DNA of 64,000 nucleotides from an uncultured Candidatus Melainabacteria bacterium (GCA_934717745.1 CAKUZB010000003.1:113829-177828); one strand, 5' to 3'. Positions 27,030 through 36,321 are shown, numbered from the stretch's first letter. Program-made: numbers and translations. Notes: a model not told the origin generated them from the sequence alone.

Positions 27030-28166
27030 TTAAACCTTTTCTGCTTGTCGTTTTTCTACTTGTGCCTTACGTTTTTTACGACGCATTAGGTCTACAAAAG
27101 CCTCTAATCTCGTAATATAACCGGCACGTCCGGATTGTTCATCCATTACAAGTGTCAATATTGGAATATTATGGTCTTCACGCATCGCTGGAAATATATT
27201 TTGCGACATAATTTCCGGCATACAAGTAAATGGACTAATATGAATAATTCCGTCTTTATGTTTCATATCAGCATAAGCAACATCTGATACACATTCCAAA
27301 GAATCACCGCCAATATCTCTGTTTAAATAAGGTTTAGCCATTTTTTCGGCTCTTTGTAAGTGAGTTTCTTTTCCTCTGAACATTTTTGGAATGATTGCAT
27401 CTTTCAAGAAACTACCTACTGTCAAACTTCTTCTTGTTTGTACGCCCATTCTACCAAGTTCTCTTTCAATATATTGATTAGAGAACGGATCACCTACAAG
27501 ATAAATTTCACCTGTAATATCAACATTCAAAACTTCACGCTTTTTGTCAATTTTTGTTTGAGCCATTTCCTTTTTAACAACTTTTTTTAATTTATTCAAT
27601 TCCCTAATAGAATTAACTTTTTTATACATTTCAATACATTTGTTATAATGACGTTCAGCCTCACCAACATTAATTTCTCTTGCTCTGTAATATGCAAGTA
27701 AAGTTTCCAAGTCATCAAGAGCAAAAACCATTCTAATCATCATATAAATAGCACCTGCGGCTGCAAAATAGTCATTTCTGCCTAATAAATCATAGAAAAA
27801 TTTGAATAACCCTTTAATTCCATCATACAAATTTAATTCAAGATAATTTGCCTTGTAACCTAAATCTGTAAGAGTATTTTGAATATTTATCCCATAAACA
27901 CCCAAACGACAACACCCCGGAGAGGTAAGCATTGCTACGTAATCTGCACCGCCTTCAATTGATTCAATAAAATTTCCTAAAATTAATTTATAAGGCAGAC
28001 AAACGGCTTCCGGGGCATTCTTAACCCCTAAAGAAAGAGTTTTTTTGCTTGTATATGGAGGAATATATGGTTCTACACCAAATCTTCTTAACGCAACAGA
28101 CCAAGCGACTGCGATTGTACCCATATGAGGGAATGCTACTTTTACTTTTTTATCATTTTTTTTCAT
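27030..28166 (-). CDS. HgdB/DUF2229-like 2-hydroxyacyl-CoA dehydratase-related protein
   Basis: The 378-residue protein resembles the large family of CoA-dehydratase D-component and activase-associated proteins. It has AVCLPYKLILGNFIES, a cysteine pair in TSPGCCRLGVYG, FSNQYIERELGRMG and ISPFTCMPEIMSQNIF, positions where these proteins bind a [4Fe-4S] cluster. The true dehydratases need an ATP-dependent activase (HgdC), not seen here, so the reaction is unknown. It lies one base after gcvPB and 12 before the membrane protein, firmly inside the sigma-led operon. The C-terminus is strongly basic. Confidence 0.7.
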   Translation of the reverse strand: MKKNDKKVKVAFPHMGTIAVAWSVALRRFGVEPYIPPYTSKKTLSLGVKNAPEAVCLPYKLILGNFIESIEGGADYVAMLTSPGCCRLGVYGINIQNTLTDLGYKANYLELNLYDGIKGLFKFFYDLLGRNDYFAAAGAIYMMIRMVFALDDLETLLAYYRAREINVGEAERHYNKCIEMYKKVNSIRELNKLKKVVKKEMAQTKIDKKREVLNVDITGEIYLVGDPFSNQYIERELGRMGVQTRRSLTVGSFLKDAIIPKMFRGKETHLQRAEKMAKPYLNRDIGGDSLECVSDVAYADMKHKDGIIHISPFTCMPEIMSQNIFPAMREDHNIPILTLVMDEQSGRAGYITRLEAFVDLMRRKKRKAQVEKRQAEKV

Positions 28167-28167
28167 T

Positions 28168-29595
28168 TTATTCTTCCATTCTGTAATTCAAATCTGGTTT
28201 TCTTGCGGCTAAAGTTTCATCTATTTTTTTAACAGAAGCCTTGTGAGGTGCAGTCAATATTATTTCCGGATTTTCATCAACCTCTTTTGATATTTCAATC
28301 ATTATATCAATAAAATCGTCTAACCTTTGTTTACACTCAGTTTCTGTTGGTTCAATCATCATTGCTTCGTGAACAATTAATGGGAAATAAATTGTTGGAG
28401 GGTGAACTCCGCTATCCATCATTCGTTTAGCAATATTTAAAGTAGAAACACCTTTTTCTTTTTGATTATCACCAGACAAAACAAACTCATGCATACAAGG
28501 TTCATCATAAGGTAATTTATAATAATCTTTCAATTTTTCTTTAATGTAATTTGCATTTAAAACTGCATCACCACTGACTTTTTTAAGTTCATTGCCCATC
28601 ATTAGAATATAAGAATATGCTCTTACAAGAACTCCAAAGTTTCCAAAATAACCTTTAACAGCACCTATAGAATGTTTTAGATTATAATTTCTATGATACA
28701 TTTCACCGTCAAAAGTTATCACCGGAGTTGGTAAAAGTTCTTTTAATTCATCAACAACACCTATTGGCCCAGCCCCCGGACCGCCACCGCCATGAGGTGT
28801 GGAAAAGGTTTTGTGTAAATTTAAGTGAACAATATCAAACCCCATTAATTTCGGATTTGTATAACCCATAATCGCATTAAAATTAGCACCGTCATAGTAT
28901 AATAATGAGCCATTTTCGTGCAATATTTTTGAAATTTCCAAAACATTTCCTTCAAAAATACCCAAAGTATTAGGATTTGTCATCATAATACCTGCAACAT
29001 CTTTATCTAATAAAGATTTTAACTCATTAATATCAACCTGACCTTTTTCATTCGATTTAACTTGAACAATTTCAAATCCAGCCATGTGTGCACTTGCCGG
29101 ATTTGTACCATGTGCTGAATCAGGAATAATAATTTTTTTACGATTTTCGCCTTTAAGTTCAAAATATCTTTTAACAACCATCATGCCGGAAAACTCTCCA
29201 TGAGCACCCGCCGCAGGCTGTAGACTTATTGCGTCCATACCTGTAATAGTTTTTAAGGCTTCTTGCAAGTTATACATTAATTTCAACGCACCTTGAACAT
29301 CTTCATCTTTTAAAGCAGGGTGAAGATTTAAAAAACCATCTAAATTGGCTAATTTTTCATTCACTTTCGGATTATATTTCATTGTGCAAGAACCCAAAGG
29401 ATAAAAACCTTTTTCAATACAAAAGTTTTTGTCTGAAAGTTCTTTGTAATGACGTAGCACTTCCAATTCGCTGGTTTGAGGCAAACCGATTGAACCTCTT
29501 CTTAAGAATTTTTCGTCGATAAAATCAACACTCGTATCTCCATCAAAAAAGTTTATACCGTTTATTCCATTACTTTTATCAAAAATAGTTTTCAA
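28168..29595 (-). CDS. gcvPB: Glycine dehydrogenase (decarboxylating) subunit 2
   Basis: The 475-residue protein is the PLP-binding half of the split P-protein of the glycine cleavage system. The N-terminal SIGLPQTSELEVLRHY, FYPLGSCTMKYNPK and the PLP lysine in NLHKTFSTPHGGGGPGAG are diagnostic. It decarboxylates glycine and passes the aminomethyl group to lipoyl-GcvH. Its usual neighbours gcvT, gcvH and gcvPA are not in this window. Its start immediately follows the sigma-factor stop with no spacer, an uncommon arrangement. Confidence 0.96.
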   Translation of the reverse strand: MKTIFDKSNGINGINFFDGDTSVDFIDEKFLRRGSIGLPQTSELEVLRHYKELSDKNFCIEKGFYPLGSCTMKYNPKVNEKLANLDGFLNLHPALKDEDVQGALKLMYNLQEALKTITGMDAISLQPAAGAHGEFSGMMVVKRYFELKGENRKKIIIPDSAHGTNPASAHMAGFEIVQVKSNEKGQVDINELKSLLDKDVAGIMMTNPNTLGIFEGNVLEISKILHENGSLLYYDGANFNAIMGYTNPKLMGFDIVHLNLHKTFSTPHGGGGPGAGPIGVVDELKELLPTPVITFDGEMYHRNYNLKHSIGAVKGYFGNFGVLVRAYSYILMMGNELKKVSGDAVLNANYIKEKLKDYYKLPYDEPCMHEFVLSGDNQKEKGVSTLNIAKRMMDSGVHPPTIYFPLIVHEAMMIEPTETECKQRLDDFIDIMIEISKEVDENPEIILTAPHKASVKKIDETLAARKPDLNYRMEE

Positions 29596-30198
29596 CTAAA
29601 TCATCTCCTGTTTTTCTAATTCTTTTTTTATTCTGTTCAAGCCGGATTGAATAATTCTGGAAATTCTTGATGGCGAAATTTGATACTCCTCAGATAATTC
29701 CCTAAGTTTTTTATCCTTAAAAAATCGTTGTTCAATAAACTCTTTTTCTCTTGGTGGCAATGTTTTCATCAAATCCGCAACTTTATGTTTCAATTGAGAA
29801 AACTCCATTGATTCTTCAGGACTTCTATCGGTTGAACGAATAATCGTAGGATTCTCAGCATCTGCCATTTCGTCAACTGATAAAATTGTTTTATACATTG
29901 CTTCTCTAAGGTCGTCTTGGCTTAAGGCTTCACGTTTTTGTTTCATTGAATACCATTTATAACGACGGCGAACTTCATTACGAATAGACCATTTTATCGC
30001 TGTCGAAAGATAAGAATTATTATAAGACTCCGGAGATTTTTGTTTGAATAAGATATATAAAGTTTGAGTGCCAATATTAACCATTTCAAGATAATCTAAC
30101 AAGTGAAGCGTTGACGCCATTTTTTGAGCCTCAACTTTGCACACTGTTTCAATTAGATTTTGATAGTCTTTTAAATTTACCAATCTATCTGTTGGCAT
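29596..30198 (-). CDS. Alternative sigma-70 family factor
   Basis: The 200-residue protein has a weak region 2 (DYLEMVNIGTQTLYILF, SYLSTAIKWSIRNEVRRRY) and a clear region 4 with helix-turn-helix (LPPREKEFIEQRFFKDKKLR, then LSEEYQISPSRISRIIQSG). Size and the region-2/4 layout fit the group 3 (sigma-28/sporulation-like) factors better than ECF factors, but region 3 is short. It heads an operon with gcvPB, an HgdB-like protein, a membrane protein and miaA. No anti-sigma factor is adjacent. TGATATAAT upstream is an extended -10, and GGATAAGG lies between it and the ATG. Confidence 0.85.
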   Translation of the reverse strand: MPTDRLVNLKDYQNLIETVCKVEAQKMASTLHLLDYLEMVNIGTQTLYILFKQKSPESYNNSYLSTAIKWSIRNEVRRRYKWYSMKQKREALSQDDLREAMYKTILSVDEMADAENPTIIRSTDRSPEESMEFSQLKHKVADLMKTLPPREKEFIEQRFFKDKKLRELSEEYQISPSRISRIIQSGLNRIKKELEKQEMI

Positions 30199-30232
30199 GA
30201 ATATTCGCCTTATAAAACCTTATCCCATAATA

Positions 30233-30241
30233 ATTATATCA
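30233..30241 (-). promoter_or_regulatory. Extended -10 promoter of the sigma-gcvPB operon
   Basis: The minus strand reads TGATATAAT. The expected start site near 30226 leaves a leader of about 28 bases containing a purine-rich binding site. Confidence 0.55.
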
Positions 30242-30302
30242 AAGAAAAAAATAATTAATCAGAAATATTACATAATACTTACAATTCTTACCATTTCGCA
30301 AA

Positions 30303-30332
30303 AAAGGGCGGAAACCTGAATTTCCGCCCTTT
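30303..30332 (-). terminator. Terminator after rpsT
   Basis: AAAGGGCGGAAA (30303-30314) pairs with TTTCCGCCCTTT (30321-30332) over a six-base loop; symmetrical A/T tracts. Confidence 0.9.
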
Positions 30333-30354
30333 AAAACATTCAAAAATCAAAAAA

Positions 30355-30624
30355 CTATTCAGCCATTAATTTTTTTGCTGCTAAAGTTAATCTTGATTTT
30401 TTTCTAGATGCTGTATTTTTATGTAAAATACCTTTTGAAACTGCTTTGTCGCATAATTGATATGCTTTTGATAAAGCAGCTTTTAAAGCATCTTCATCTT
30501 TGGCTTTTGCTAATTCTAACACTTTTTTCAAAGCAGATTTGATAGAAGTTTTGAAAGCCACATTTTTATCATGATTTCTTTCTGCTATCAATACTCTTTT
30601 TTTAGCCGATTTAATGTTTGCCAT
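30355..30624 (-). CDS. rpsT: 30S ribosomal protein S20
   Basis: The 89-residue basic, helical protein has the S20 N-terminus ANIKSAKKRVLIAERNH and the C-terminal GILHKNTASRKKSRLTLAAK. The ATG at 30624 follows AAGGAC and begins with the conserved MANIKSAKKR; an upstream in-frame start adds seven non-family residues. It is monocistronic with a consensus promoter, an 85-base leader containing a small TCACT/AGTGA hairpin, and a strong terminator. S20 is autoregulated in Escherichia coli; whether this leader does so is not shown. Confidence 0.97.
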   Translation of the reverse strand: MANIKSAKKRVLIAERNHDKNVAFKTSIKSALKKVLELAKAKDEDALKAALSKAYQLCDKAVSKGILHKNTASRKKSRLTLAAKKLMAE

Positions 30625-30716
30625 TTTTTGTCCTTCTTTCTTCATTGAGAAATTTCAAAAAGTTAATGACTCTTTTTAAAACTTCAAAAATCACTCTGAG
30701 GATAGTGAGTAAAAAA

Positions 30717-30745
30717 ATATTAAAATAAACTTTTTTGATTGTCAA
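30717..30745 (-). promoter_or_regulatory. Consensus promoter of rpsT
   Basis: On the minus strand TTGACA and TAATAT are exactly 17 bases apart, near-consensus sigma-70, as expected for a ribosomal-protein gene. Confidence 0.85.
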
Positions 30746-30763
30746 GAAATTGTAAAGTTTATA
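30735..30763 (+). promoter_or_regulatory. Promoter of the GH57 branching-enzyme gene
   Basis: TTGATT (30735-30740), 17 bases and TTTATA (30758-30763). It overlaps the divergent rpsT promoter, and its -10 overlaps a perfect palindrome (30760-30775), so occupancy by rpsT polymerase or a repressor could control it. A leader of about 170 bases results. Confidence 0.55.
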
Positions 30764-30775
30764 CCGTTCGGTATA
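30760..30775. promoter_or_regulatory. Perfect palindromic operator-like site
   Basis: TATACCG, TT, CGGTATA is a 16-base perfect inverted repeat overlapping the -10 of the GH57 promoter. The form resembles TetR-family operators; no such regulator is encoded here. Confidence 0.5.
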
Positions 30776-30799
30776 TAGGTAATTTCGGCTATTTTTGTA

Positions 30800-30843
30800 A
30801 CATTACGATACAAACCTTCGTAAAAAATGTATCTTTTTTTTTG
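30800..30843 (+). promoter_or_regulatory. Possible attenuator in the GH57 leader
   Basis: TTACGA (30803) can pair with TCGTAA (30818), or GATACA (30807) with TGTATC (30828). The two pairings exclude each other, and the second runs directly into nine or more T residues like a terminator. Function is inference. Confidence 0.35.
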
Positions 30844-30936
30844 ATTTTATGTTATAACCAAAATAAGAAAAAGGAGAGAATTGTTCAGACACAATTTACC
30901 CTAAAAATACACGAGAAAAAATGGAGGCATTTTATT

Positions 30937-32664
30937 ATGTCAGTAGGACAATTTGTTTTTATGTTACACAGCCATTTGCCATACTATCGTAAAGCAGGTA
31001 TGTGGCCATTTGGTGAAGAAAATTTGTATGAATGTATGTCTGAAACATACGTACCTCTTTTGGATGCAATTTCAGAATTGTACGAAGAAGACGGCATTAA
31101 AGCAAAACTTACAGTTGGTATTACACCAATTTTGGCTGAACAATTAAACGACAAACATTTACAAGACGGCTTTGTAGAATACATGGATACAAGAATTAAA
31201 GCAGCGGCTGAAGATATTGAAAGATATCCTGACCCAGAAGTTGAACACTCAGAACACTTGAGTTACTTAGCAAACTTCAGTTTTAATCATTTATCAAAAA
31301 TCAAAGACCACTTTGTAAACAGATACCACAAAGATTTGATTTCGGCATTCAAGAAATATCAAGACCTTGGCTGTATTGAAATCACAACCTCTGGTGCAAC
31401 ACATGGTTTCTCACCATTGCTTGCAACAGATAACAACTTAAACGCACAGTTCAAAGTAGGTTCAGATACAACAAAACGCCTATTCGGTAAAAAGGCAAAA
31501 GGTTGCTGGCTACCGGAATGTGCATACAGACAAGGTTATCAATACATTGGCAAAGACGGTCAAAAGAAATGGCGACCTGCAATTGAAGTTACACTTAACA
31601 ACAACGACATTCAATACTTCTTTACTGAATCACACGTAATAGAAGGCGGTAACTCAATCGGTAACAGACGTGTAATCGGACCTTACGGTAACATTGAATA
31701 TATTCCGCTTCCTGAACGTGAAGCAACCGGTTATGATACATATTCAGCATACTGGTTACCTGATGCACAAGTTGCCGTTATGGGTAGAAACGATAAAGCA
31801 GGCTACCAAGTATGGTCAGCAGCAGACGGATACCCTGGAGATGGCGTTTACAGAGAATTTCATAAAAAAGACGATAAATCAGGTATGCACTATTGGAGAA
31901 TCACTTCATCAACAACTGATTTAGGCGATAAAATGCTTTACGACCCTGTATTAGCATTCAATAAAATTAACGAAAACTCAGACCACTATACAACAATGCT
32001 TTACCACTTGTTGAATGATTACAAAAAATCTCACAACGGCAAAGAAGGTTTAGTAATGGTTTCATTCGATACTGAATTATTCGGACACTGGTGGTTTGAA
32101 GGTGTTGAATTTATTAAACAAGTTGTTAAGAAAATCAACACCTTCTTAAAAGACGACATTGAAATGATGACCGCAGGAGAATACTTAGAAGCACACCCTC
32201 CAAAAGAAGCAATTCAAATACCTGAAAGTTCTTGGGGTGCAGGCGGACACTTCTACGTATGGATGAATCATTTAACTGAATGGATGTGGCCAATTATTCA
32301 CTCTTGCGAAAAACGTATCACAGAAATCGCTTCAAAATACGAAGAAAAACCTGAAGATAAGTTATTATTAAGAGCATTATCTCAATTGGCTCGTGAAAAC
32401 TTGTTGTTACAATCATCAGATTGGCCATTCCTAATCACAACATGGCAAGCAAAAGACTACGCAACAGATAGATTCAGAGAACACGTTGAAAGATTTGAAA
32501 CTATCGCTGACATGATTGATGCCGGCAATATTGATGAAGGAAAACTTCATGAAATTGAAGATATTGATAATTGCTTCCCTGATATTGATTACAGAGTATA
32601 TCTTCCGATTGAAGAAGGTGTAATTCCTCAACAAGCAACAAAATTAAAACCATTATATAAATAA
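30937..32664 (+). CDS. GH57 1,4-alpha-glucan branching enzyme
   Basis: The 575-residue enzyme belongs to glycoside hydrolase family 57, DUF1957-containing branching enzymes of the Thermococcus TK1436 and cyanobacterial type. Conserved regions: HSHLPYYRK, the catalytic-glutamate segment GCWLPECAYRQGY, the aspartate segment SFDTELFGHWWFEG and the C-terminal SSDWPFLIT. It would introduce alpha-1,6 branches into glycogen. The ATG at 30937 with a GGAGG box was chosen; an open frame extends upstream but lacks a binding site and crosses the promoter. The gene has a long structured leader and converges on a second GH57 gene. Confidence 0.88.
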   Translation: MSVGQFVFMLHSHLPYYRKAGMWPFGEENLYECMSETYVPLLDAISELYEEDGIKAKLTVGITPILAEQLNDKHLQDGFVEYMDTRIKAAAEDIERYPDPEVEHSEHLSYLANFSFNHLSKIKDHFVNRYHKDLISAFKKYQDLGCIEITTSGATHGFSPLLATDNNLNAQFKVGSDTTKRLFGKKAKGCWLPECAYRQGYQYIGKDGQKKWRPAIEVTLNNNDIQYFFTESHVIEGGNSIGNRRVIGPYGNIEYIPLPEREATGYDTYSAYWLPDAQVAVMGRNDKAGYQVWSAADGYPGDGVYREFHKKDDKSGMHYWRITSSTTDLGDKMLYDPVLAFNKINENSDHYTTMLYHLLNDYKKSHNGKEGLVMVSFDTELFGHWWFEGVEFIKQVVKKINTFLKDDIEMMTAGEYLEAHPPKEAIQIPESSWGAGGHFYVWMNHLTEWMWPIIHSCEKRITEIASKYEEKPEDKLLLRALSQLARENLLLQSSDWPFLITTWQAKDYATDRFREHVERFETIADMIDAGNIDEGKLHEIEDIDNCFPDIDYRVYLPIEEGVIPQQATKLKPLYK

Positions 32665-32674
32665 TGAGTTATAA

Positions 32675-32717
32675 CATAAATAAAAAGACCTTACTTGTGT
32701 AAGGTCTTTTATTTATG
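32675..32717. terminator. Bidirectional terminator between GH57 genes
   Basis: A 19-pair stem with one bulged A (arms 32675-32694 and 32699-32717) around a TTGT loop, with A/T tracts on both sides, serves both convergent genes. Confidence 0.9.
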
Positions 32718-32754
32718 TATTTTTACTATTAATTATAAGATTAAACACACTAAC

Positions 32755-35253
32755 TTACATACCGCTTAAAATTGCATTATCAAGTTTGTTACGATAGAAA
32801 TCCGTATTAATATTCAACTTAGTGCCAATATCAAGAAGTTTTTCTACAAAATCTCTATCTGCCTCGTTTTTAATATCTTTCATATTATCGATATAGTAAC
32901 CAACTTGGTGGAAAATTTTGTTAAAGTATGTATTTTGAGCCTCAGATATTTTAACATCTAAATCTAACTGCTCAATAAAATCAAATATTTCCAATGTCGC
33001 TTCTGCTTGGTGAGGTTCAATACTTTTTGCAAGTCTATTAATATTTTGCAAAAGTTTATAACTAAACAACTTACTTGTTGGAGTTTTATCAATTTCAACT
33101 CCAATTCTTTTTGCCTCAAAACAAATATCTGCCGCTTGCTGAATAACTTGCGGTTCAAGATAAGTTTTTGATTCATTCAACAAATCGTTAAATTCTTTTG
33201 CCAATGCGTAACTTGCAGCAATTTTAAATTCATCAGGAACACTTAATCCCAAAGATTGCATTTGATAAATTGAAGCCTTACCGTCATTATACAAATCCTT
33301 GTAAGTTTGAGCAAATTTATCCATTTTGTCTTTTAGTAATATTTCAAGAATTTTACGTCTTTCTTCAATAAAAATATCTTTCAAAGTAAAATATTCTTTA
33401 CCAAAGTATTCATCAATATCTCTAATTATTTCAGTAAATGGACTCAACAAGAAGGTTTTTACAAGTTCTTTTTGAATTCTTACATATTCATCTTCTGTAG
33501 AAAAATCTTTTATCGCACAATGGAAATCTCCGCCTTGATATTGCATTAAAACAAAAACAAGATTAGATTTTTCCAGTGTAACTTTTGAACATATTTGAAT
33601 GTTACCGATAACAAAGTTTGCATTACCCTTTTGAACCTTCTTATAAGATTTTCTTAAAACTCTATAACAATAAACATCTTCTTCATCGTCGAAATCTTGA
33701 TATAAAGATGTAATCGCCCATAAAGATGCAATTTGTTTTGTTGTAACAATTGAAGGTTTTACAAAACGTTCAAAAATATCTTTACCGGTACCATACTCTT
33801 TAAAATTACTTTGAGCATCTTTCAATATTTCTAAGAATTTTTCTTCAAAGTTAGTATCAGTAAAGTTTGCGGCCAATTGCATTGCACGTGCTGCATATTT
33901 CATAATTTGAGTTGTTTCAATACCTGAAATTTCAGAGAAAAACCAACCACAACTTGTATACATTAACATCGCTTGACGTTGAATTTCAAGTAATTCCATA
34001 CCAAGCACTTTTTGTTCATCAGTCAATTCCTCAAGAAAATATTCATTTTGGAATTTTCTAATATTACGTTCTGTACGTTCTAAAATTACACTAATATAAT
34101 TATTTCGAACAACCCAAGGGTCTAATTTAAAATATTTTTTGCCTTCTTTTTCAAAAATTACACTTAATTCATCTCTTAAATAATCAAGAGCATCTCTTAA
34201 AGGTTTTCTCCATTTTTGATTCCAACCAGGGTGTCCACCTGTAGAACAGCCACAGTCTTCTTTCCAACGACCAACGCCATGGAAACAACTCCAGGAAGAA
34301 ACAGGTTTGATTTCGACTTCCCAATCGCTTCTAAATTTATCCAAAAATTCAGCATAATTTGTAAGAACAAAACCTTCGTCTTCTGCTTTAACTTTTAAAA
34401 CATAAGCCAAAGCCATATCACCAAATTTAGTATGATGTCCGTAACTTTCACCATCAGTTGCAATATTTACCAATTGAGGAAAATCTCTTGAACCTGAAAT
34501 ACCCTCTTTTAAACGTTTAATGAATTTATTTCCGTCTTTTAACAATTCATCAAAAGCAACTGATTTTGAGATTGCACCATCGTAAAAGAATAAATCAATG
34601 TATTTTCCGGGTGCAGATTTAATATAATATCTATAAGACCTTGCAGGGTCAATATTTCCCCAACTTACATCTTGCCAATTAGAATCCTGAATACGTTTAA
34701 TTCTTTGTGCTTGATATGGAGATAAAACGGTAAATTTAATTCCATTTTCAACCAAAACTCTTAACGTATCGTCATCTACAGCGGTTTCTGCAAGCCAAAT
34801 CCCCTCCGGCTGACGTCCAAAACGATGAACAAAGTCTGCAATACCCCATTTTGTTTGAGTTTGCTTATCATGTTCGTTCGCAAGAGGCATAATCATGTGA
34901 TTATAAACCTGTGCCATAGCATTTCCATGTCCGTCGTGTTGTAAAACACTTTTAATATCTGCTTTTATAACTCTGTCATAAGCAAGTGGTGCATAGTCTT
35001 CCATCCAAGATAAAAGGGTCGGGCCAAAGTTAAAACTCATTCTTTCATAGTTATTTACTACATCCAAAATTCTATTTCTGTTATCTACAATTTTTGACAC
35101 AGAATTTGGATTATAGCATTCTTTGTTAACTCGTTCATTCCAATCATGACAAGGTAAAGCACTATCCTGCAATTCAATTGCTTCCAACCAAGGATTTTCT
35201 CTCGGTGGTTGATAAAAATGTCCATGTATTGTTAAATAATTCTTATTAGCCAT
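32755..35253 (-). CDS. GH57-fold glycoside hydrolase with DUF3536
   Basis: The 832-residue protein starts with the GH57 signature HGHFYQPPRENPW, then GIWLAETAVDDDTL with the putative nucleophile Glu, and NIATDGESYGHH with the acid/base Asp. The C-terminal 450 residues fit the DUF3536 extension of this subgroup. Substrate is uncertain: relatives are annotated as alpha-amylase or 4-alpha-glucanotransferase and are frequent in anaerobes and Cyanobacteria. No signal peptide, so it acts on intracellular glucan, probably with the convergent branching enzyme. A stretch of Cys residues (EDCGCSTGGHPGWNQKW) lies mid-protein. Confidence 0.85.
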   Translation of the reverse strand: MANKNYLTIHGHFYQPPRENPWLEAIELQDSALPCHDWNERVNKECYNPNSVSKIVDNRNRILDVVNNYERMSFNFGPTLLSWMEDYAPLAYDRVIKADIKSVLQHDGHGNAMAQVYNHMIMPLANEHDKQTQTKWGIADFVHRFGRQPEGIWLAETAVDDDTLRVLVENGIKFTVLSPYQAQRIKRIQDSNWQDVSWGNIDPARSYRYYIKSAPGKYIDLFFYDGAISKSVAFDELLKDGNKFIKRLKEGISGSRDFPQLVNIATDGESYGHHTKFGDMALAYVLKVKAEDEGFVLTNYAEFLDKFRSDWEVEIKPVSSWSCFHGVGRWKEDCGCSTGGHPGWNQKWRKPLRDALDYLRDELSVIFEKEGKKYFKLDPWVVRNNYISVILERTERNIRKFQNEYFLEELTDEQKVLGMELLEIQRQAMLMYTSCGWFFSEISGIETTQIMKYAARAMQLAANFTDTNFEEKFLEILKDAQSNFKEYGTGKDIFERFVKPSIVTTKQIASLWAITSLYQDFDDEEDVYCYRVLRKSYKKVQKGNANFVIGNIQICSKVTLEKSNLVFVLMQYQGGDFHCAIKDFSTEDEYVRIQKELVKTFLLSPFTEIIRDIDEYFGKEYFTLKDIFIEERRKILEILLKDKMDKFAQTYKDLYNDGKASIYQMQSLGLSVPDEFKIAASYALAKEFNDLLNESKTYLEPQVIQQAADICFEAKRIGVEIDKTPTSKLFSYKLLQNINRLAKSIEPHQAEATLEIFDFIEQLDLDVKISEAQNTYFNKIFHQVGYYIDNMKDIKNEADRDFVEKLLDIGTKLNINTDFYRNKLDNAILSGM

Positions 35254-35314
35254 AAATTACTCCATCTTTAGACATTTTAACACAGGACAAGTATATGTTA
35301 TTCATACAAATAAC

Positions 35315-35878
35315 CTATTTAGTTTTTACCGCATTAGATTTTGCTTTTGATGAAATAATTTTAAAATTTTCAACCTCTAACCACGCATCGCCCAAAGCAT
35401 TTGAGAAAACAAGTCCTGAAAATTCAACCACATCATCAGTTTCCAAATCAATAAATTTTTCTGCCATTTCACGTTTCATGAAATTTTTTAATTCTGACAA
35501 TGGAATATCATTTTTTGCATCATCACGTCTTACCAAAAAAGCAATGTATTTTTCTGAACTTCTCATTGCTGGTTTGTAATCCAAACCTAAACTTGAAAAT
35601 TTATCAAATTTTGCAGTAATTTTTACTCTTTTATTCAAATAAGCATTCGGATTTTTAACCAAATCTAATGCTTTTACCGGAGTGTATGTATAATTTACAG
35701 GTTCGGTTTTTGTAACAGGAGTTGTTACAGATTTTGTTTGAGTTACCGTACTTTTTACCGGTGTTGCTTGTTTAAGATTTTTTGCAGGTGCTGTTGCTGC
35801 CATTAATTCAGATGATGTTAAACCTCCAAGACAGAACATTGACATAACAAAAATAACAATTATATTTAATTTTTTCAT
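35315..35878 (-). CDS. Exported protein of unknown function
   Basis: The 187-residue protein has a signal peptide (MKKLNIIVIFVMSMFCLGGL, with a possible cleavage after LMA), a Thr/Lys/Val-rich linker (residues 30-65) and a compact C-terminal domain of about 110 residues (LNKRVKITAKFDKFSSLGLD, VVEFSGLVFSNALGDAWLEV) that reads like an OB-fold. No known family is assigned. AAAGGA precedes the ATG. It is monocistronic and faces away from the pilus operon. Confidence 0.7.
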   Translation of the reverse strand: MKKLNIIVIFVMSMFCLGGLTSSELMAATAPAKNLKQATPVKSTVTQTKSVTTPVTKTEPVNYTYTPVKALDLVKNPNAYLNKRVKITAKFDKFSSLGLDYKPAMRSSEKYIAFLVRRDDAKNDIPLSELKNFMKREMAEKFIDLETDDVVEFSGLVFSNALGDAWLEVENFKIISSKAKSNAVKTK

Positions 35879-36321
35879 TTTAAATCCTTTCTTTTACAAA
35901 TTTATTTTAGCATAAGAACAAATAAATTTTAATTACCCAAACATCTTGTATCAAAAAAATTAGTATTTTTTACAAAATATAAGATTTTATTAAAAATATT
36001 ACGTTTTGCAACACAATTATATTTTAAACATTAAAAATAAAATATTGAAAATACATATAGCAAAAACGCCCTTAAAACGTAGATGATGCAAGATTTTTTG
36101 CACATTTTACATAAGAAACTTAACTGATAAATAAGCAAAAAATCGCACCAACACTAGTAAAAATTAAATAATTTGTTAAAAAAAGTAATAAAGCATGGAA
36201 AATTTTTTATTAATTGTGATAGTATATTATAGTATATTATGCTCGAAGTATTGTACAAAAATCCAACAAAAAAAGCCAAGAGCATTAGGGGAAACACAAC
36301 TATATATAGAAATTGGGGAAA
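35879..36321. other. Intergenic region upstream of the pilus operon
   Basis: These 440 very AT-rich bases hold no supported gene. I see a short hairpin (TGCAA at 36087 with TTGCA at 36098), the tandem decamer at 36221-36240, and a distant pairing ATGCTC/GAGCAT (36239-36244 with 36280-36285) in the presumed operon leader. The length suggests regulation, but no clean promoter stands out. Confidence 0.5.
36221..36240. repeat. Tandem decamer before the pilus operon
   Basis: AGTATATTAT occurs twice head to tail without gap, placing two TATATT boxes exactly one helical turn apart. It could be a duplicated -10 or a protein-binding site. Confidence 0.6.

Noticed and set aside
30739..30936. N-terminal extension of the GH57 branching enzyme
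   Set aside because: The frame is open but crosses the promoter and hairpins, lacks a binding site, and family homology starts at 30937, which has GGAGG.
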